Source: Mastigias papua
Lineage: Eukaryota; Cnidaria; Scyphozoa; Rhizostomeae; Mastigiidae
Assembly: GCA_964019165.1 (NCBI GenBank)
Contig: OZ025281.1
Coordinates: 6,171,799 to 6,235,798, forward strand
Reading direction: 5' to 3'
Length of the DNA: 64,000 nucleotides
In this document: positions 11,905-24,902 of the stretch, piece after piece
Numbering within the stretch: position 1 is the first letter of the stretch
Layout of the letters: each line of letters starts with the position of its first letter
The notes under the pieces: model-generated
What the model saw: only the letters and a program-made list of their open reading frames with translations
Database searches by the model: none
Told to the model about the DNA's origin: nothing
Made by a program: the position numbers and the translations under genes

Positions 11905-13765
11905 ATTGAGTACAATAGCAACAAAGCCATGCATTAAACAGCTTTTACAGCTATGATTGCACCGATGTCAGTAGTTTAGCTAACGTTTGCTACTCAAATT
12001 AGCTGTGGTTATCACTATTACACTACATATGGGCTTAAAGTGCTTTAGATATGCTGAAACTGACAATACCATGCAAGAGTGCTATTTCATTCTACATTCT
12101 TGTGATGTACTGCCAACACATAATCTAAGCGTGTTTCTACAAGGAATCTAGCAGTATTAACATCATATGACTATTATAACCATAGTCATTGCTCTACTTT
12201 CAGTGTTTGCATACTTACGTAGTTTAGGCCTACTACAAGCAATAACACAGTTTGCATATACTGTTGTATGATTGAAATTGAGTACAATAGCAACAAAGCC
12301 ATGCATTAAACAGCTTTTACAGCTATGATTGCACCAATGTCAGTAGTTTAGCCAACGTTTCCTACTCAAATTAGCTTTGGTTATCACTATTACACTACAT
12401 ATGGGCTTAAAGTGCTGCAGATATGCTCAAACTGACAATACCATGCAAGAGTACTATTTCATTCTACATTCTTGTGATGTACTGCCAACACATAATCTAA
12501 GCGTGTTTCTACAAGGAATCTAGCAGTATTAACATCATATGACTATTACAACCATAGTCATTGCTCTACTTTCAGTGTTTGCATACTTACGTAGTTTAGG
12601 CCTACTAAAAGCAATAACACAGTTTGCAAAATACTGTTGTATGATTGAAATTGAGTACAATAGCAACAAAGCCATGCATTAAACAGCTTTTACAGCTATG
12701 ATTGTACCAATTTCAGTAGTTTAGCCAACGTTTCCTACTCAAATTAGCTTTGGTTATCACTATTACACTACATATGGGCTTAAAGTGCTTTAGATATGCT
12801 CAAACTGACAATACCATGCAAGAGTGCTATTTCATTCTACATTCTAGTGATGTACTCCCAACACATAATCTAAGCGTGTTTCTACAAGGAATCTAGCAGT
12901 ATTAACATCATATGACTATTACAACCATAGTCATAGCTCTACTTTCAGTGTTTGCACACTTACGTAGTTTAGGCCTACTACAAGCAATAACACAGTTTGC
13001 ATATACTGTTGTATGATTGAAATTGAGTACAATAGCAACAAAGCCATGCATTAAACAGCTTTTACAGCTATGATTGCACCAATGTCATTAGTTTAGCCAA
13101 CGTTTCCTACTCAAATTAGCTTTGGTTATCACTATTACACTACATATGGGCTTAAAGTGCTGTAGATATGCTCAAACTGACAACACCATGCAAGAGTGCT
13201 ATTTCATTCTACATTCTTGTGATGTACTGCCAACACATAATCTAAGCGTGTTTCTACAAGGAATCTAGCAGTAGTAACATCATATGACTATTATAACCAT
13301 AGTCATTGCTCTACTTTCAGTGTTTGCACACTTACGTAGTTTAGGCCTACTACAAGCAATAACACAGTTTGCATATACTGTTGTATGATTGAAATTGAGT
13401 ACAATAGCAACAAAGCCATGCATTAAACAGCTTTTACAGCTATGATTGCACGAATGTCAGTAGTTTAGCCAACGTTTCCTACTCAAATTAGCTTTGGTTA
13501 TCACTATTACACTACATATGGGCTTAAAGTGCTTTAGATATGCTCAAACTCACAATACCATGCAAGAGTGCTATTTCATTCTACATTCTTGTGATGTACT
13601 GCCAACACATAATCTAAGCGTGTTTCTACAAGGAATCTAGCAGTATTAACATCATATGACTATTATAACCATAGTCATTGCTCTACTTTCAGTGTTTGCA
13701 CACTTACGTAGTTTAGGCCTACTACAAGCAATAACACGGTTTGCATATACTGTTGTATGATTGAA
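11905..13765. repeat. Second five-monomer higher-order repeat, copy 1
   Basis: Monomers F (11905: GTTTGCTACTC, AGCTGTGG), G (12277: GCACCAATG, GTGCTGCAGATATG, CTACTAAAAGC), H (12650: GATTGTACCAA, ATTCTAGTGATG, ACTCCCAAC, TCATAGCTC), I (13022: ATGTCATTAG, CAGTAGTAACATC) and J (13394: CACGAATGTC, CAAACTCAC). G is 373 bp because of one extra base in GCAAAATACTG. Monomer content is unlike the 1-3720 unit although the unit size is the same. Confidence 0.93.
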
Positions 13766-15625
13766 ATTGAGTACAATAGCAACAAAGCCATGCATTAAAC
13801 AGCTTTTACAGCTATGATTGCACCGATGTCAGTAGTTTAGCTAACGTTTGCTACTCAAATTAGCTGTGGTTATCACTATTACACTACATATGGGCTTAAA
13901 GTGCTTTAGATATGCTGAAACTGACAATACCATGCAAGAGTGCTATTTCATTCTACATTCTTGTGATGTACTGCCAACACATAATCTAAGCGTGTTTCTA
14001 CAAGGAATCTAGCAGTATTAACATCATATGACTATTATAACCATAGTCATTGCTCTACTTTCAGTGTTTGCATACTTACGTAGTTTAGGCCTACTACAAG
14101 CAATAACACAGTTTGCATATACTGTTGTATGATTGAAATTGAGTACAATAGCAACAAAGCCATGCATTAAACAGCTTTTACAGCTATGATTGCACCAATG
14201 TCAGTAGTTTAGCCAACGTTTCCTACTCAAATTAGCTTTGGTTATCACTATTACACTACATATGGGCTTAAAGTGCTGCAGATATGCTCAAACTGACAAT
14301 ACCATGCAAGAGTACTATTTCATTCTACATTCTTGTGATGTACTGCCAACACATAATCTAAGCGTGTTTCTACAAGGAATCTAGCAGTATTAACATCATA
14401 TGACTATTACAACCATAGTCATTGCTCTACTTTCAGTGTTTGCATACTTACGTAGTTTAGGCCTACTAAAAGCAATAACACAGTTTGCATATACTGTTGT
14501 ATGATTGAAATTGAGTACAATAGCAACAAAGCCATGCATTAAACAGCTTTTACAGCTATGATTGTACCAATGTCAGTAGTTTAGCCAACGTTTCCTACTC
14601 AAATTAGCTTTGGTTATCACTATTACACTACATATGGGCTTAAAGTGCTTTAGATATGCTCAAACTGACAATACCATGCAAGAGTGCTATTTCATTCTAC
14701 ATTCTAGTGATGTACTCCCAACACATAATCTAAGCGTGTTTCTACAAGGAATCTAGCAGTATTAACATCATATGACTATTACAACCATAGTCATAGCTCT
14801 ACTTTCAGTGTTTGCACACTTACGTAGTTTAGGCCTACTACAAGCAATAACACAGATTGCATATACTGTTGTATGATTGAAATTGAGTACAATAGCAACA
14901 AAGCCATGCATTAAACAGCTTTTACAGCTATGATTGCACCAATGTCATTAGTTTAGCCAACGTTTCCTACTCAAATTAGCTTTGGTTATCACTATTACAC
15001 TACATATGGGCTTAAAGTGCTGTAGATATGCTCAAACTGACAATACCATGCAAGAGTGCTATTTCATTCTACATTCTTGTGATGTACTGCCAACACATAA
15101 TCTGAGCGTGTTTCTACAAGGAATCTAGCAGTAGTAACATCATATGACTATTATAACCATAGTCATTGCTCTACTTTCAGTGTTTGCACACTTACGTAGT
15201 TTAGGCCTACTACAAGCAATAACACAGTTTGCATATACTGTTGTATGATTGAAATTGAGTACAATAGCAACAAAGCCATGCATTAAACAGCTTTTACAGC
15301 TATGATTGCACCAATGTCAGTAGTTTAGCCAACGTTTCCTACTCAAATTAGCTTTGGTTATCACTATTACACTACATATGGGCTTAAAGTGCTTTAGATA
15401 TGCTCAAACTGACAATACCATGCAAGAGTGCTATTTCATTCTACATTCTTGTGATGTACTGCCAACACATAATCTAAGCGTGTTTCTACAAGGAATCTAG
15501 CAGTATTAACATCATATGACTATTACAACCATAGTCATTGCTCCACTTTCAGTGTTTGCATACTTACGTAGTTTAGGCCTATTACAAGCAATAACACAGT
15601 TTGCATATACTGTTGTATGATTGAA
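13766..15625. repeat. Second five-monomer higher-order repeat, copy 2
   Basis: F, G, H and I recur at 13766, 14138, 14510 and 14882. I saw about five differences from copy 1 over these four monomers, including the extra base in GCAAAATACTG, CCAATTTCAG against CCAATGTCAG, ACACAGATTGC, CAACACC against CAATACC, and TCTGAGCG. The fifth monomer (15254: GCACCAATG, CTCCACTTTC) differs clearly from its counterpart at 13394. Confidence 0.92.
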
Positions 15626-17857
15626 ATTGAGTACAATAGCAACAAAGCCATGCATTAAACAGCTTTTACAGCTATGATTGCACGAATGTCAATAGTTTAG
15701 CCAACGTTTCCTACTCAAATTAGCTTTGGTTATCACTATTACACTACATATGGGCTTAAAGTGCTTTAGATATGCTCAAACTGACAATACCATGCAAGAG
15801 TGCTATTTCATTCTACATTCTAGTGATGTACTGCCAACACATAATCTAAGCGTGTTTCTACAAGGAATCTAGCAGTATTAACATCATATGACTATTACAA
15901 CCATAGTCATTGCTCTACTTTCAGTGTTTGCACACTTACGTAGTTTAGGCCTACTACAAGCAATAACACAGTTTGCATATACTGTTGTATGATTGAAATT
16001 GAGTACAATAGCAACAAAGCCATGCATTAAACAGCTTTTACAGCTATGATTGCACCGATGTCAGTAGTTTAGCCAACGTTTCCTACTCAAATTAGCTTTG
16101 GTTATCACTATTACACTACATATGGGCTTAAAGTGCTGTAGATATGCTCAAACTGACAATACCATGCAAGAGTGCTATTTCATTCTACATTCTTGTGATG
16201 TACTGCCAACACATAATCTAAGCGTGTTTCTACAAGGAATCTAGCAGTAGTAACATCATATGACTATTATAACCTTAGTCATTGCTCTACTTTCAGTGTT
16301 TGCACACTTACGTAGTTTAGGCCTACTACAAGCAATAACACAGTTTGCATATACTGTTGTATGATTGAAATTGAGTACAATAGCAACAAAGCCATGCATT
16401 AAACAGCTTTTACAGCTATGATTGCACCGATTTCAGTAGTTTAGCCAACGTTTCCTACTCCAATTAGCTTTGGTTATCACTATTACACTACATATGGGCT
16501 TAAAGTGCTTTAGATATGCTCAAACAGACAATACCATGCAAGAGTGCTATTTCATTCTACATTCTTGTGATGTACTGCCAACACATAATCTAAGCGTCTT
16601 TCTACAAGGAATCTAGCAGTATTAACATCATATGACTATTACAACCATAGTCATTGCTCTACTTTCAGTGTTTGCACACTTACGTAGTTTAGGCCTACTA
16701 CAAGCAATAACACAGTTTGCATATACTGTTGTATGATTGAAATTGAGTACAATAGCAACAAAGCCATGCATTAAACAGCTTTTACAGCTATGATTGCACC
16801 GATGTCAGTAGTTTAGCTAACGTTTGCTACTCAAATTAGCTTTGGTTATCACTATTACACTACATATGGGCGTAAAGAGCTGTATATATGCTCACACTGA
16901 CAACACCATGAAAGAGTACTATTTCATTCTAAGTTCTTGTGATGTACCGCCAAAACCTCATCTAAGTTTGTTTCTACAAGGAATCTAGCAGTTTTAACAT
17001 CATATGACTATTACAACCATAGTCATTGCTCTACTTTCAGTGTTTGCACACTTATGTACTTTAGGCCTATTACAAGCAATAACACAGTTTGCATATACTG
17101 TTGTATGATTGAAATTGAGTACAATAGCAACAAAGACATGCATTAAACAGCTTTTACAGCTATGATTGCACCGATGTCAGTAGTTTAGCCAACGTGTCCT
17201 ACTCAAATTAGCTTTGGTTATCACTATTACACTACATATGGGCTTAAAGTGCTTTAGATATGCTCAAACTGACAATACCATGCAAGAGTGCTATTTCATT
17301 CTACATTCTTGTGATGTACTGCCAACACATAATCTAAGCGTGTTTCTACAAGGAATCTAGCAGTATTAACATCATATGACTATTACAACCATAGTCATTG
17401 CTCTACTTTCAGTGTTTGCACACTTACGTAGTTTAGGCCTACTACAAGCAATAACACAGTTTGCATATACTGTTGTATGATTGAAATTGAGTACAATAGC
17501 AACAAAGCCATGCATTAAACAGCTTTTACAGCTATGATTGCACCGATGTCGGTAGTGTAGCGAACGTGTCCTACTCAAATTAGCTTTGGTTATCACTATT
17601 ACACTACATATGGGCTTAAAGTGCTGTATATATGCTCAAACTGACAACACCATGCAAGAGTACTATTTCATTCTAAGTTCTTGTGATGTACCGCCAAAAC
17701 CTCATCTAAGTTCTTTTCTACATGGAATCTAGCAGTATTAACATCATATGACTATTAGAACCATAGTCATTGCTCTACTTTCAGTGTTTGCACACTTATG
17801 TACTTTAGGCCTATTACAAGCAATAACACAGTTTGCATATACTGTTGTATGATTGAA
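15626..17857. repeat. Six monomers; transition into the middle domain
   Basis: Monomers 15626, 15998, 16370, 16742, 17114 and 17486. 15626 has CACGAATGTCAATAG. 16742 is the first monomer in the window with the linked 3'-central cassette GAGTACT...CTAAGTTC...GTACCGCC...CCTCATCTAAGTTTG (about 16914-16970), which then recurs up to about 37.4 kb. 17486 carries GTCGGTAGTGTAGC, which removes a minus-strand stop and creates a spurious open frame there. No gene. Confidence 0.88.
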
Positions 17858-18583
17858 ATTGATTACAATAGCAACAAAGCCATGCATTAAACAGTTTTTA
17901 CAGCTATGATTGCACCGATGTCAGTAGTTTAGCCAACGTTTCCTACTCAAATTAGCTGTCGTTATCACTATGACACTACATATGGGCTGTATATATGCTC
18001 AAACTGACAACACCATGCAAGAGTACTATTTCATTCTACATTCTTGTGATGTACTGCCAACACATAATCTAAGCGTGTTTATACAAGGAATCTAGCAGTA
18101 TTAACATCATATGACTATTACAACCATAGTCAGTGCTCTACTGTCAGTGTTTGCACACTTATGTACTTTAGGCCTATTACAAGCAATAACACATTTTGCA
18201 TATACTGTTGTATGATTGAAATTGATTACAATAGCAACAAAGCCATGCATTAAACAGTTTTTACAGCTATGATTGCACCGATGTCAGTAGTTTAGCCAAC
18301 GTTTCCTACTCAAATTAGCTGTCGTTATCACTATGACACTACATATGGGCTGTATATATGCTCAAACTGACAATACCATGCAAGAGTACTATTTCATTCT
18401 ACATTCTTGTGATGTACTGCCAACACATAATCTAAGCGTGTTTCTACAAGGAATCTAGCAGTATTAACATCATATGACTATTACAGCCATAGTCATTGCT
18501 CTACTTTCAGTGTTTGCACACTTACGTAGTTTAGGCCTACTACAAGCAATATCACAGTTTGCATATACTGTTGTATGATTGAA
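17858..18583. repeat. Two 363-bp monomers with a 9-bp deletion
   Basis: Monomers 17858-18220 and 18221-18583 read CATATGGGCTGTATATATG, where typical copies have TTAAAGTGC between GGGC and TGTAT. The lost 9 bp lie between two GCT triplets, so slippage between short direct repeats is a plausible origin. Both share ATTGATTACAATAG and AGCTGTCGTTATC. A third monomer with the same deletion is at 20443-20805. Confidence 0.92.
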
Positions 18584-20805
18584 ATTGAGTACAATAGCAA
18601 CAAAGCCATGCATTAAACAGCTTTTACAGCTATGATTTCACCGATGTCAGTAGTTTAGCCAACGTTTCCTACTCAAATTAGCTTTGGTTATCACTATTAC
18701 ATTACATATGTGCTTAAACAGCTGTTTATATCCTCAAACTGACAACACCATGCAAGAGTACTATTTCATTCTAAGTTCTTGTGATGTACCGCCAAAACCT
18801 CATCTAAGTTTGTTTCTACAAGGAATCTAGCAGTTTTAACATCATATGACTATTACAGCCATAGTCATTGCTCTACTTTCAGTGTTTGCACACTTATGTA
18901 CTTTAGGCCTATCACAAGCAATAACACAGTTTGCATATACTGTTGTATGATTGAAATTGATTACAATAGCAACAAAGCCATGCATTAAACAGTTGTTACA
19001 GCTATGATTGCACCGATGTCAGTAGTTTAGCCAACGTTTCCTACTCAAATTAGCTGTCGTTATCACTATGACACTACATATGGGCTTAAAGTGCTTTAGA
19101 TATGCTCAAACTGACAATACCATGCAAGAGTACTATTTCATTCTACATTCTTGTGATGTACTGCCAACACATAATCTAAGCGTGTTTCTACAAGGAATCT
19201 AGCAGTATTAACATCATATGACTATTACAACCATAGTCATTGCTCTACTTTCAGTGTTTGCACACTTATGTACTTTAGGCCTACTACAAGCAATAACACA
19301 GTTTGCATATACTGTTGTATGATTGAAATTGAGTACAATAGCAACAAAGCCATGCATTAAACAGCTTTTACAGCTATGATTGCACCGACGTCAGTAGTTT
19401 AGCCAAAGTTGCCTACTCCAATTAGCTTTGGTTATCACTATTACACTACATATGGGCTCAAAGTGCTTTAGATATGCTCAACTGACAACACCATGCAAGA
19501 GTACTATTTCATTCTAAGTTCTTGTGATGTACTGCCAACACATAATCTCAGCGTGTTTCTACAAGGAATCTAGCAGTATTAACATCATATGACTATTACA
19601 ACCATAGTCATTGCTCTACTTTCAGTGTTTGCACACTTAGGTAGTTTAGGCCTACTACAAGCAATATCACAGTTTGCATATACTGTTGTATGATTGAAAT
19701 TGAGTACAATAGCAACAAAGCCATGCATTAAACAGCTTTTACAGCTATGATTACACCGATGTCAGTAGTTTAGCCAACGTTTCCTACTCAAATTAGCTTT
19801 GGTTATCACTATTACATTACATATGTGCTTAAACAGCTGTTTATATCCTCAAACTGACAACACCATGCAAGAGTACTATTTCATTCTAAGTTCTTGTGAT
19901 GTACCGCCAAAACCTCATCTAAGTTTGTTTCTACAAGGAATCTAGCAGTATTAACATCATATGACTATTACAACCATAGTCATTGCTCTACTTTCAGTGT
20001 TTGCACACTTATGTACTTTAGGCCTATCACAAGCAATAACACAGTTTGCATATACTGTTGTATGATTGAAATTGATTACAATAGCAACAAAGCCATGCAT
20101 TAAACAGCTTTTACAGCTATGATTGCACCGATGTCAGTAGTGTAGGCAACGTTTCCTACTCAAATTAGCTTTGGTTATCACTATTACACTACATATGGGC
20201 TTAAAGTGCTTTAGATATGCTCAAACTGACAATACCATGCAAGAGTACTATATCATTCTAAGTTCTTGTGATGTACCGCCAAAACCTCATCTAAGTTTGT
20301 TTCTACAAGAAACCTAGCAGTTTTAACATCATATGAATATTACAGCCATCTTCATTGCTCTACTTTCAGTGTTTGCACACTTATGTACTTTAGGCCTATT
20401 ACAAGCAATAACACAGTTTGCATATACTGTTGTATGATTGAAATTGAGTACAATAGCAACAAAGCCATGCATTAAACAGCTTTTATAGCTATGATTGCAC
20501 CGATGTCAGTAGTTTAGCCAACGTTTCCTACTCAAATTAGCTTTGGTTATCACTATTACACTACATATGGGCTGTATATATGCTCAAACTGACAATACCA
20601 TGCAAGAGTGCTATTTCATTCTACATTATTGTGATGTACTGCCAACACATAATCTAAGCGTGTTTCTACAAGGAATCTAGCAGTATTAACATCATATGAC
20701 TATTACAACCATAGTCATTGCTCTACTTTCAGTGTTTGCACACTTACGTAGTTTAGGCCTACTACAAGCAATAACACAGTTTGCATATACTGTTGTATGA
20801 TTGAA
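18584..20805. repeat. Six monomers, including one 363-bp and one 371-bp copy
   Basis: Monomers 18584, 18956, 19328 (371 bp, CTCAACTGAC), 19699, 20071 and 20443 (363 bp). 18584 and 19699 share TATGTGCTTAAACAGC and TTATATCCTC, suggesting an older trimer spacing of about 1115 bp. 19328 carries CACCGACGTC, CCAAAGTTGCC and ACTTAGGTAG, marks seen again at 21550 and 22666. The CCGCC cassette is common here. No gene. Confidence 0.88.
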
Positions 20806-21921
20806 ATTGAGTACAATAGCAACAAAGCCATGCATTAAACACCTTTTACAGCTATGATTGCACCGATGTCAGTAGTTTAGCCAACGTTTCCTACTCAAAT
20901 TAGCTTTGGTTATCACTATGACACTACATGAGAGCTTAAAGTGCTTTAGATATGCTCAAACTGACAATACCATGCAAGAGTGCTATTTCATTCTACATTC
21001 TTGTGATGTACCACCAAAACCTCATCTAAGTTTGTTTCTACAAGAAACCTAGCAGTATTAACATCATATGACTATTAGATCCATAGTTATTGCTGTACTT
21101 TCAGTGTTTGCACACTTATGTACTTTAGGCCTATTACAAGCAATAACACAGTTTGCATATACTGTTGTATGATTGAAATTGAGTACAATAGCAACAAAGC
21201 CATGCATTAAACAGCTTTTACAGCTATGATTGCACCGATGTCGGTAGTTTAGCCAACGTTTCCTACTCAAATTAGCTTTGGTTATCACTATTACACTACA
21301 TATGGACTTAAAGTGCTTTAGATATGCTCAAACTGACAACACCATGCAAGAGTACTATTTCATTCTAAGTTCTTGTGATGTACCGCCAAAACCTCATCTA
21401 AGTTTGTTTCTACAAGGAATCTAGCAGTATTAACATCATATGACTATTACAACCATAGTCATTGCTCTACTTTCAGTGTTTGCACACTTATGTACTTTAG
21501 GCCTACTACAAGCAATAACACAGTTTGCATATACTGTTGTATGATTGACATTGAGTACAATAGCAACAAAGCCATGCATTAAACAGCTTTTACAGCTATG
21601 ATTGCACCGACGTCAGTAGTTTAGCCAAAGTTGCCTACTCCAATTAGCGTTGGTTATCACTATTACACTACATATGGGCTCAAAGTGCATTAGATATGCT
21701 CAAACTGACAACACCATGCAAGAGTACTATTTCATTCTAAGTTCTTGTGATGTACTGCCAACACATAATCTCAGCGTGTTTCTACAAGGAATCTAGCAGT
21801 ATTAACATCATATGACTATTACAACCATAGTCATTGCTCTACTTTCAGTGTTTGCACACTTACGTAGTTTAGGCCTACTACAAGCAATAACACAGTTTGC
21901 ATATACTGTTGTATGATTGAA
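20806..21921. repeat. Trimer higher-order repeat (1116 bp), copy 1
   Basis: Monomers 20806 (AACACCTTTTACAGC, CATGAGAGC, GTACCACC, GACTATTAGATCC), 21178 (GTCGGTAG, CATATGGAC) and 21550 (ATTGACATTG, CACCGACGTC, CCAAAGTTGCC). The trimer repeats at 21922. The third monomer is a hybrid, described separately. Confidence 0.93.
21550..21921. repeat. Hybrid junction monomer of the 1116-bp trimer duplication
   Basis: The 5' part matches 22666 and 19328 (CACCGACGTC, CCAAAGTTGCC, AATCTCAGCG; last shared mark 21772). The 3' part has TTACGTAG (21863) and CAATAACACAG like 20443, instead of TTAGGTAG and CAATATCACAG as in 19328 and 22666. The switch lies within 21773-21862. It sits exactly at the copy 1/copy 2 junction, as unequal exchange predicts. 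Confidence 0.82.
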
Positions 21922-23037
21922 ATTGAGTACAATAGCAACAAAGCCATGCATTAAACACCTTTTACAGCTATGATTGCACCGATGTCAGTAGTTTAGCCAA
22001 CGTTTCCTACTCAAATTAGCTTTGGTTATCACTATGACACTACATGAGAGCTTAAAGTGCTTTAGATATGCTCAAACTGACAATACCATGCAAGAGTGCT
22101 ATTTCATTCTACATTCTTGTGATGTACCACCAAAACCTCATCTAAGTTTGTTTCTACAAGAAACCTAGCAGTATTAACATCATATGACTATTAGATCCAT
22201 AGTTATTGCTGTACTTTCAGTGTTTGCACACTTATGTACTTTAGGCCTATTACAAGCAATAACACAGTTTGCATATACTGTTGTATGATTGAAATTGAGT
22301 ACAATAGCAACAAAGCCATGCATTAAACAGCTTTTACAGCTATGATTGCACCGATGTCGGTAGTTTAGCCAACGTTTCCTACTCAAATTAGCTTTGGTTA
22401 TCACTATTACACTACATATGGACTTAAAGTGCTTTAGATATGCTCAAACTGACAACACCATGCAAGAGTACTATTTCATTCTAAGTTCTTGTGATGTACC
22501 GCCAAAACCTCATCTAAGTTTGTTTCTACAAGGAATCTAGCAGTATTAACATCATATGACTATTACAACCATAGTCATTGCTCTACTTTCAGTGTTTGCA
22601 CACTTATGTACTTTAGGCCTACTACAAGCAATAACACAGTTTGCATATACTGTTGTATGATTGACATTGAGTACAATAGCAACAAAGCCATGCATTAAAC
22701 AGCTTTTACAGCTATGATTGCACCGACGTCAGTAGTTTAGCCAAAGTTGCCTACTCCAATTAGCGTTGGTTATCACTATTACACTACATATGGGCTCAAA
22801 GTGCTTTAGATATGCTCAAACTGACAACACCATGCAAGAGTACTATTTCATTCTAAGTTCTTGTGATGTACTGCCAACACATAATCTCAGCGTGTTTCTA
22901 CAAGGAATCTAGCAGTATTAACATCATATGACTATTACAACCATAGTCATTGCTCTACTTTCAGTGTTTGCACACTTAGGTAGTTTAGGCCTACTACAAG
23001 CAATATCACAGTTTGCATATACTGTTGTATGATTGAA
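21922..23037. repeat. Trimer higher-order repeat (1116 bp), copy 2
   Basis: Repeats 20806-21921 with very few differences, such as AGTGCTTTAG against AGTGCATTAG in the third monomer. That monomer (22666) ends TTAGGTAG and CAATATCACAG like 19328. The following monomer (23038) is the 19699 type. Confidence 0.92.
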
Positions 23038-23781
23038 ATTGAGTACAATAGCAACAAAGCCATGCATTAAACAGCTTTTACAGCTATGATTACACCGATG
23101 TCAGTAGTTTAGCCAACGTTTCCTACTCAAATTAGCTTTGGTTATCACTATTACATTACATATGTGATAAAACAGCTGTTTATATCCTCAAACTGACAAC
23201 ACCATGCAAGAGTACTATTTCATTCTAAGTTCTTGTGATGTACCGCCAAAACCTCATCTAAGTTTGTTTCTACAAGGAATCTAGCAGTTTTAACATCATA
23301 TGACTATTACAGCCATATTCATTGCTCTACTTTCAGTGTTTGCACACTTATGTACTTTAGGCCTATCACAAGCAATAACACAGTTTGCATATACTGTTGT
23401 ATGATTGAAATTGATTACAATAGCAACAAAGCCATGCATTAAACAGCTTTTACAGCTATGATTGCACCGATGTCAGTAGTTTAGCCAACTTTTCCTACTC
23501 AAATTAGCTTTGGTTATCACTATTACACTACATATGGGCTTAAAGTGCTTTAGATATGCTCAACCTGACAATACCATGCAAGAGTGCTATTTCATTCTAC
23601 ATTCTTGTGATGTACTGCCAACACATAATCTAAGCGTGTTTCTACAAGGAATCTAGCAGTATTAACATCATATGACTATTACAACCATAGTCATTGCTCT
23701 ACTTTCAGTGTTTGCACACTTATGTACTTTAGGCCTATTACAAGCAATAACACAGCTTGCATATACTGTTGTATGATTGAA
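23038..23781. repeat. Two monomers between trimer blocks
   Basis: 23038 resembles 19699 (GATTACACCGATG, AACAGCTGTTTATATCC) with TATGTGATAAAAC as a private change and the intermediate dyad ATGACTAT/ATATTCAT. 23410 has AACTTTTCC, CTCAACCTGAC and ends ACACAGCTTGC. No gene. Confidence 0.88.
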
Positions 23782-24902
23782 ATTGATTACAATAGCAACA
23801 AAGCCATGCATTACACAGCTTTTACAGCTATGATTGCACCAATGTCAGTAGTTTAGCCAACGTTTCCTACTCAAATTAGCTTTGGTTATCACTATTACAC
23901 TACATGAGGGCTTAAAGTGCTTTAGATATGCTCAAACTGACAATACCATGCAAGAGTACTATTTCATTCTAAGTTCTTGTGATGTACCGCCAAAACCTCA
24001 TCTAAGTTTGTTTCTACAAGGAATCTAGCAGTTTTAACATCATATGAATATTACAGCCATCTTCATTGCTCTACTTTCAGTGTTTGCACACTTATGTACT
24101 TTAGGCCTATTACAAGCAATAACACAGTTTGCATATACTGTTGTATGATTGAAATTGAGTACAATAGCAACAAAGCCATGCATTAAACAGCTTTTACAGC
24201 TATGATTGCACCGATGTCAGTAGTTTAGCCAACGTTTCCTACTCAAATTAGCTTTGGTTATCACTATTACACTACCTATGGGCTTAAAGTGCTTTAGATA
24301 TGCTCAAACTGACAATACCATGCAAGAGTGCTATTTCATTCTACATTCTTGTGATGTACTGCCAACACATAATCTAAGCGTGTTTCTACAAGGAATCTAG
24401 CAGTATTAACATCATATGACTATTACAACCATAGTCATTGCTCTACTTTCAGTGTTTGCACACTTACGTAGTTTAGGCCTACTACAAGCAATAACACAGT
24501 TTGCATATACTGTTGTATGATTGAAATTGATTACAATAGCAACAAAGCCATGCATTACACAGCTTTTACAGCTATGATTGCTCCGATGTCAGTAGTTTAG
24601 CCAACGTTTCCTACTCAAATTAGCTTTGGTTATCACTATGACACTACATATGGCCTGGCCTTAAAGTGCTGTATATATGCTCAAACTGACAACACCATGA
24701 AAGAGTACTAGTTCATTCTACATTCTTGTGATGTACCGCCAAAACCTCATCTAAGTTTGTTTCTACAAGGAATCTAGCAGTTTTAACATCATATGAATAT
24801 TACAGCCATCTTCATTGCTCTACTTTCAGTGTTTGCACACTTATGTACTTTAGGCGTATTACAAGCAATAACACAGCTTGCATATACTGTTGTATGATTG
24901 AA
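23782..24902. repeat. Trimer repeat with GGCCTGGCC insertion, copy 1 (1121 bp)
   Basis: Monomers 23782 (ATTGATTAC, CATTACACAG, GCACCAATG, CATGAGGGC), 24154 and 24526. The last is 377 bp because CATATGGGCTT is replaced by CATATGGCCTGGCCTT (+5). It also has ACCATGAAAGAG and TACTAGTTCATTC. Its 3' end (ACACAGCTTGC) matches 23410 rather than its partner 25647, so it may be a junction hybrid with a switch in about 24814-24876. Confidence 0.9.
24044..24066. other. Dyad 1, doubly substituted form
   Basis: Arms ATGAATAT and ATCTTCAT. Relative to the common form, the C in arm 1 became A and the pairing G in arm 2 became T, so this base pair is kept as A-T. A second change (A to C) breaks one other pair. 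Similar copies are at 20333-20355 and in the 24526, 24903, 25647, 29371 and 33835 monomers. Confidence 0.7.

Noticed and set aside
17372..17596. 74-codon minus-strand frame, also at 21064, 22180 and (68 codons) 46366
   Set aside because: Start codons are not ATG in the 74-codon cases (GTG). The frame is open because GTCGGTAG or GATGACAG removes a stop found in the other monomers. Two of the copies are identical because the trimer itself is duplicated.
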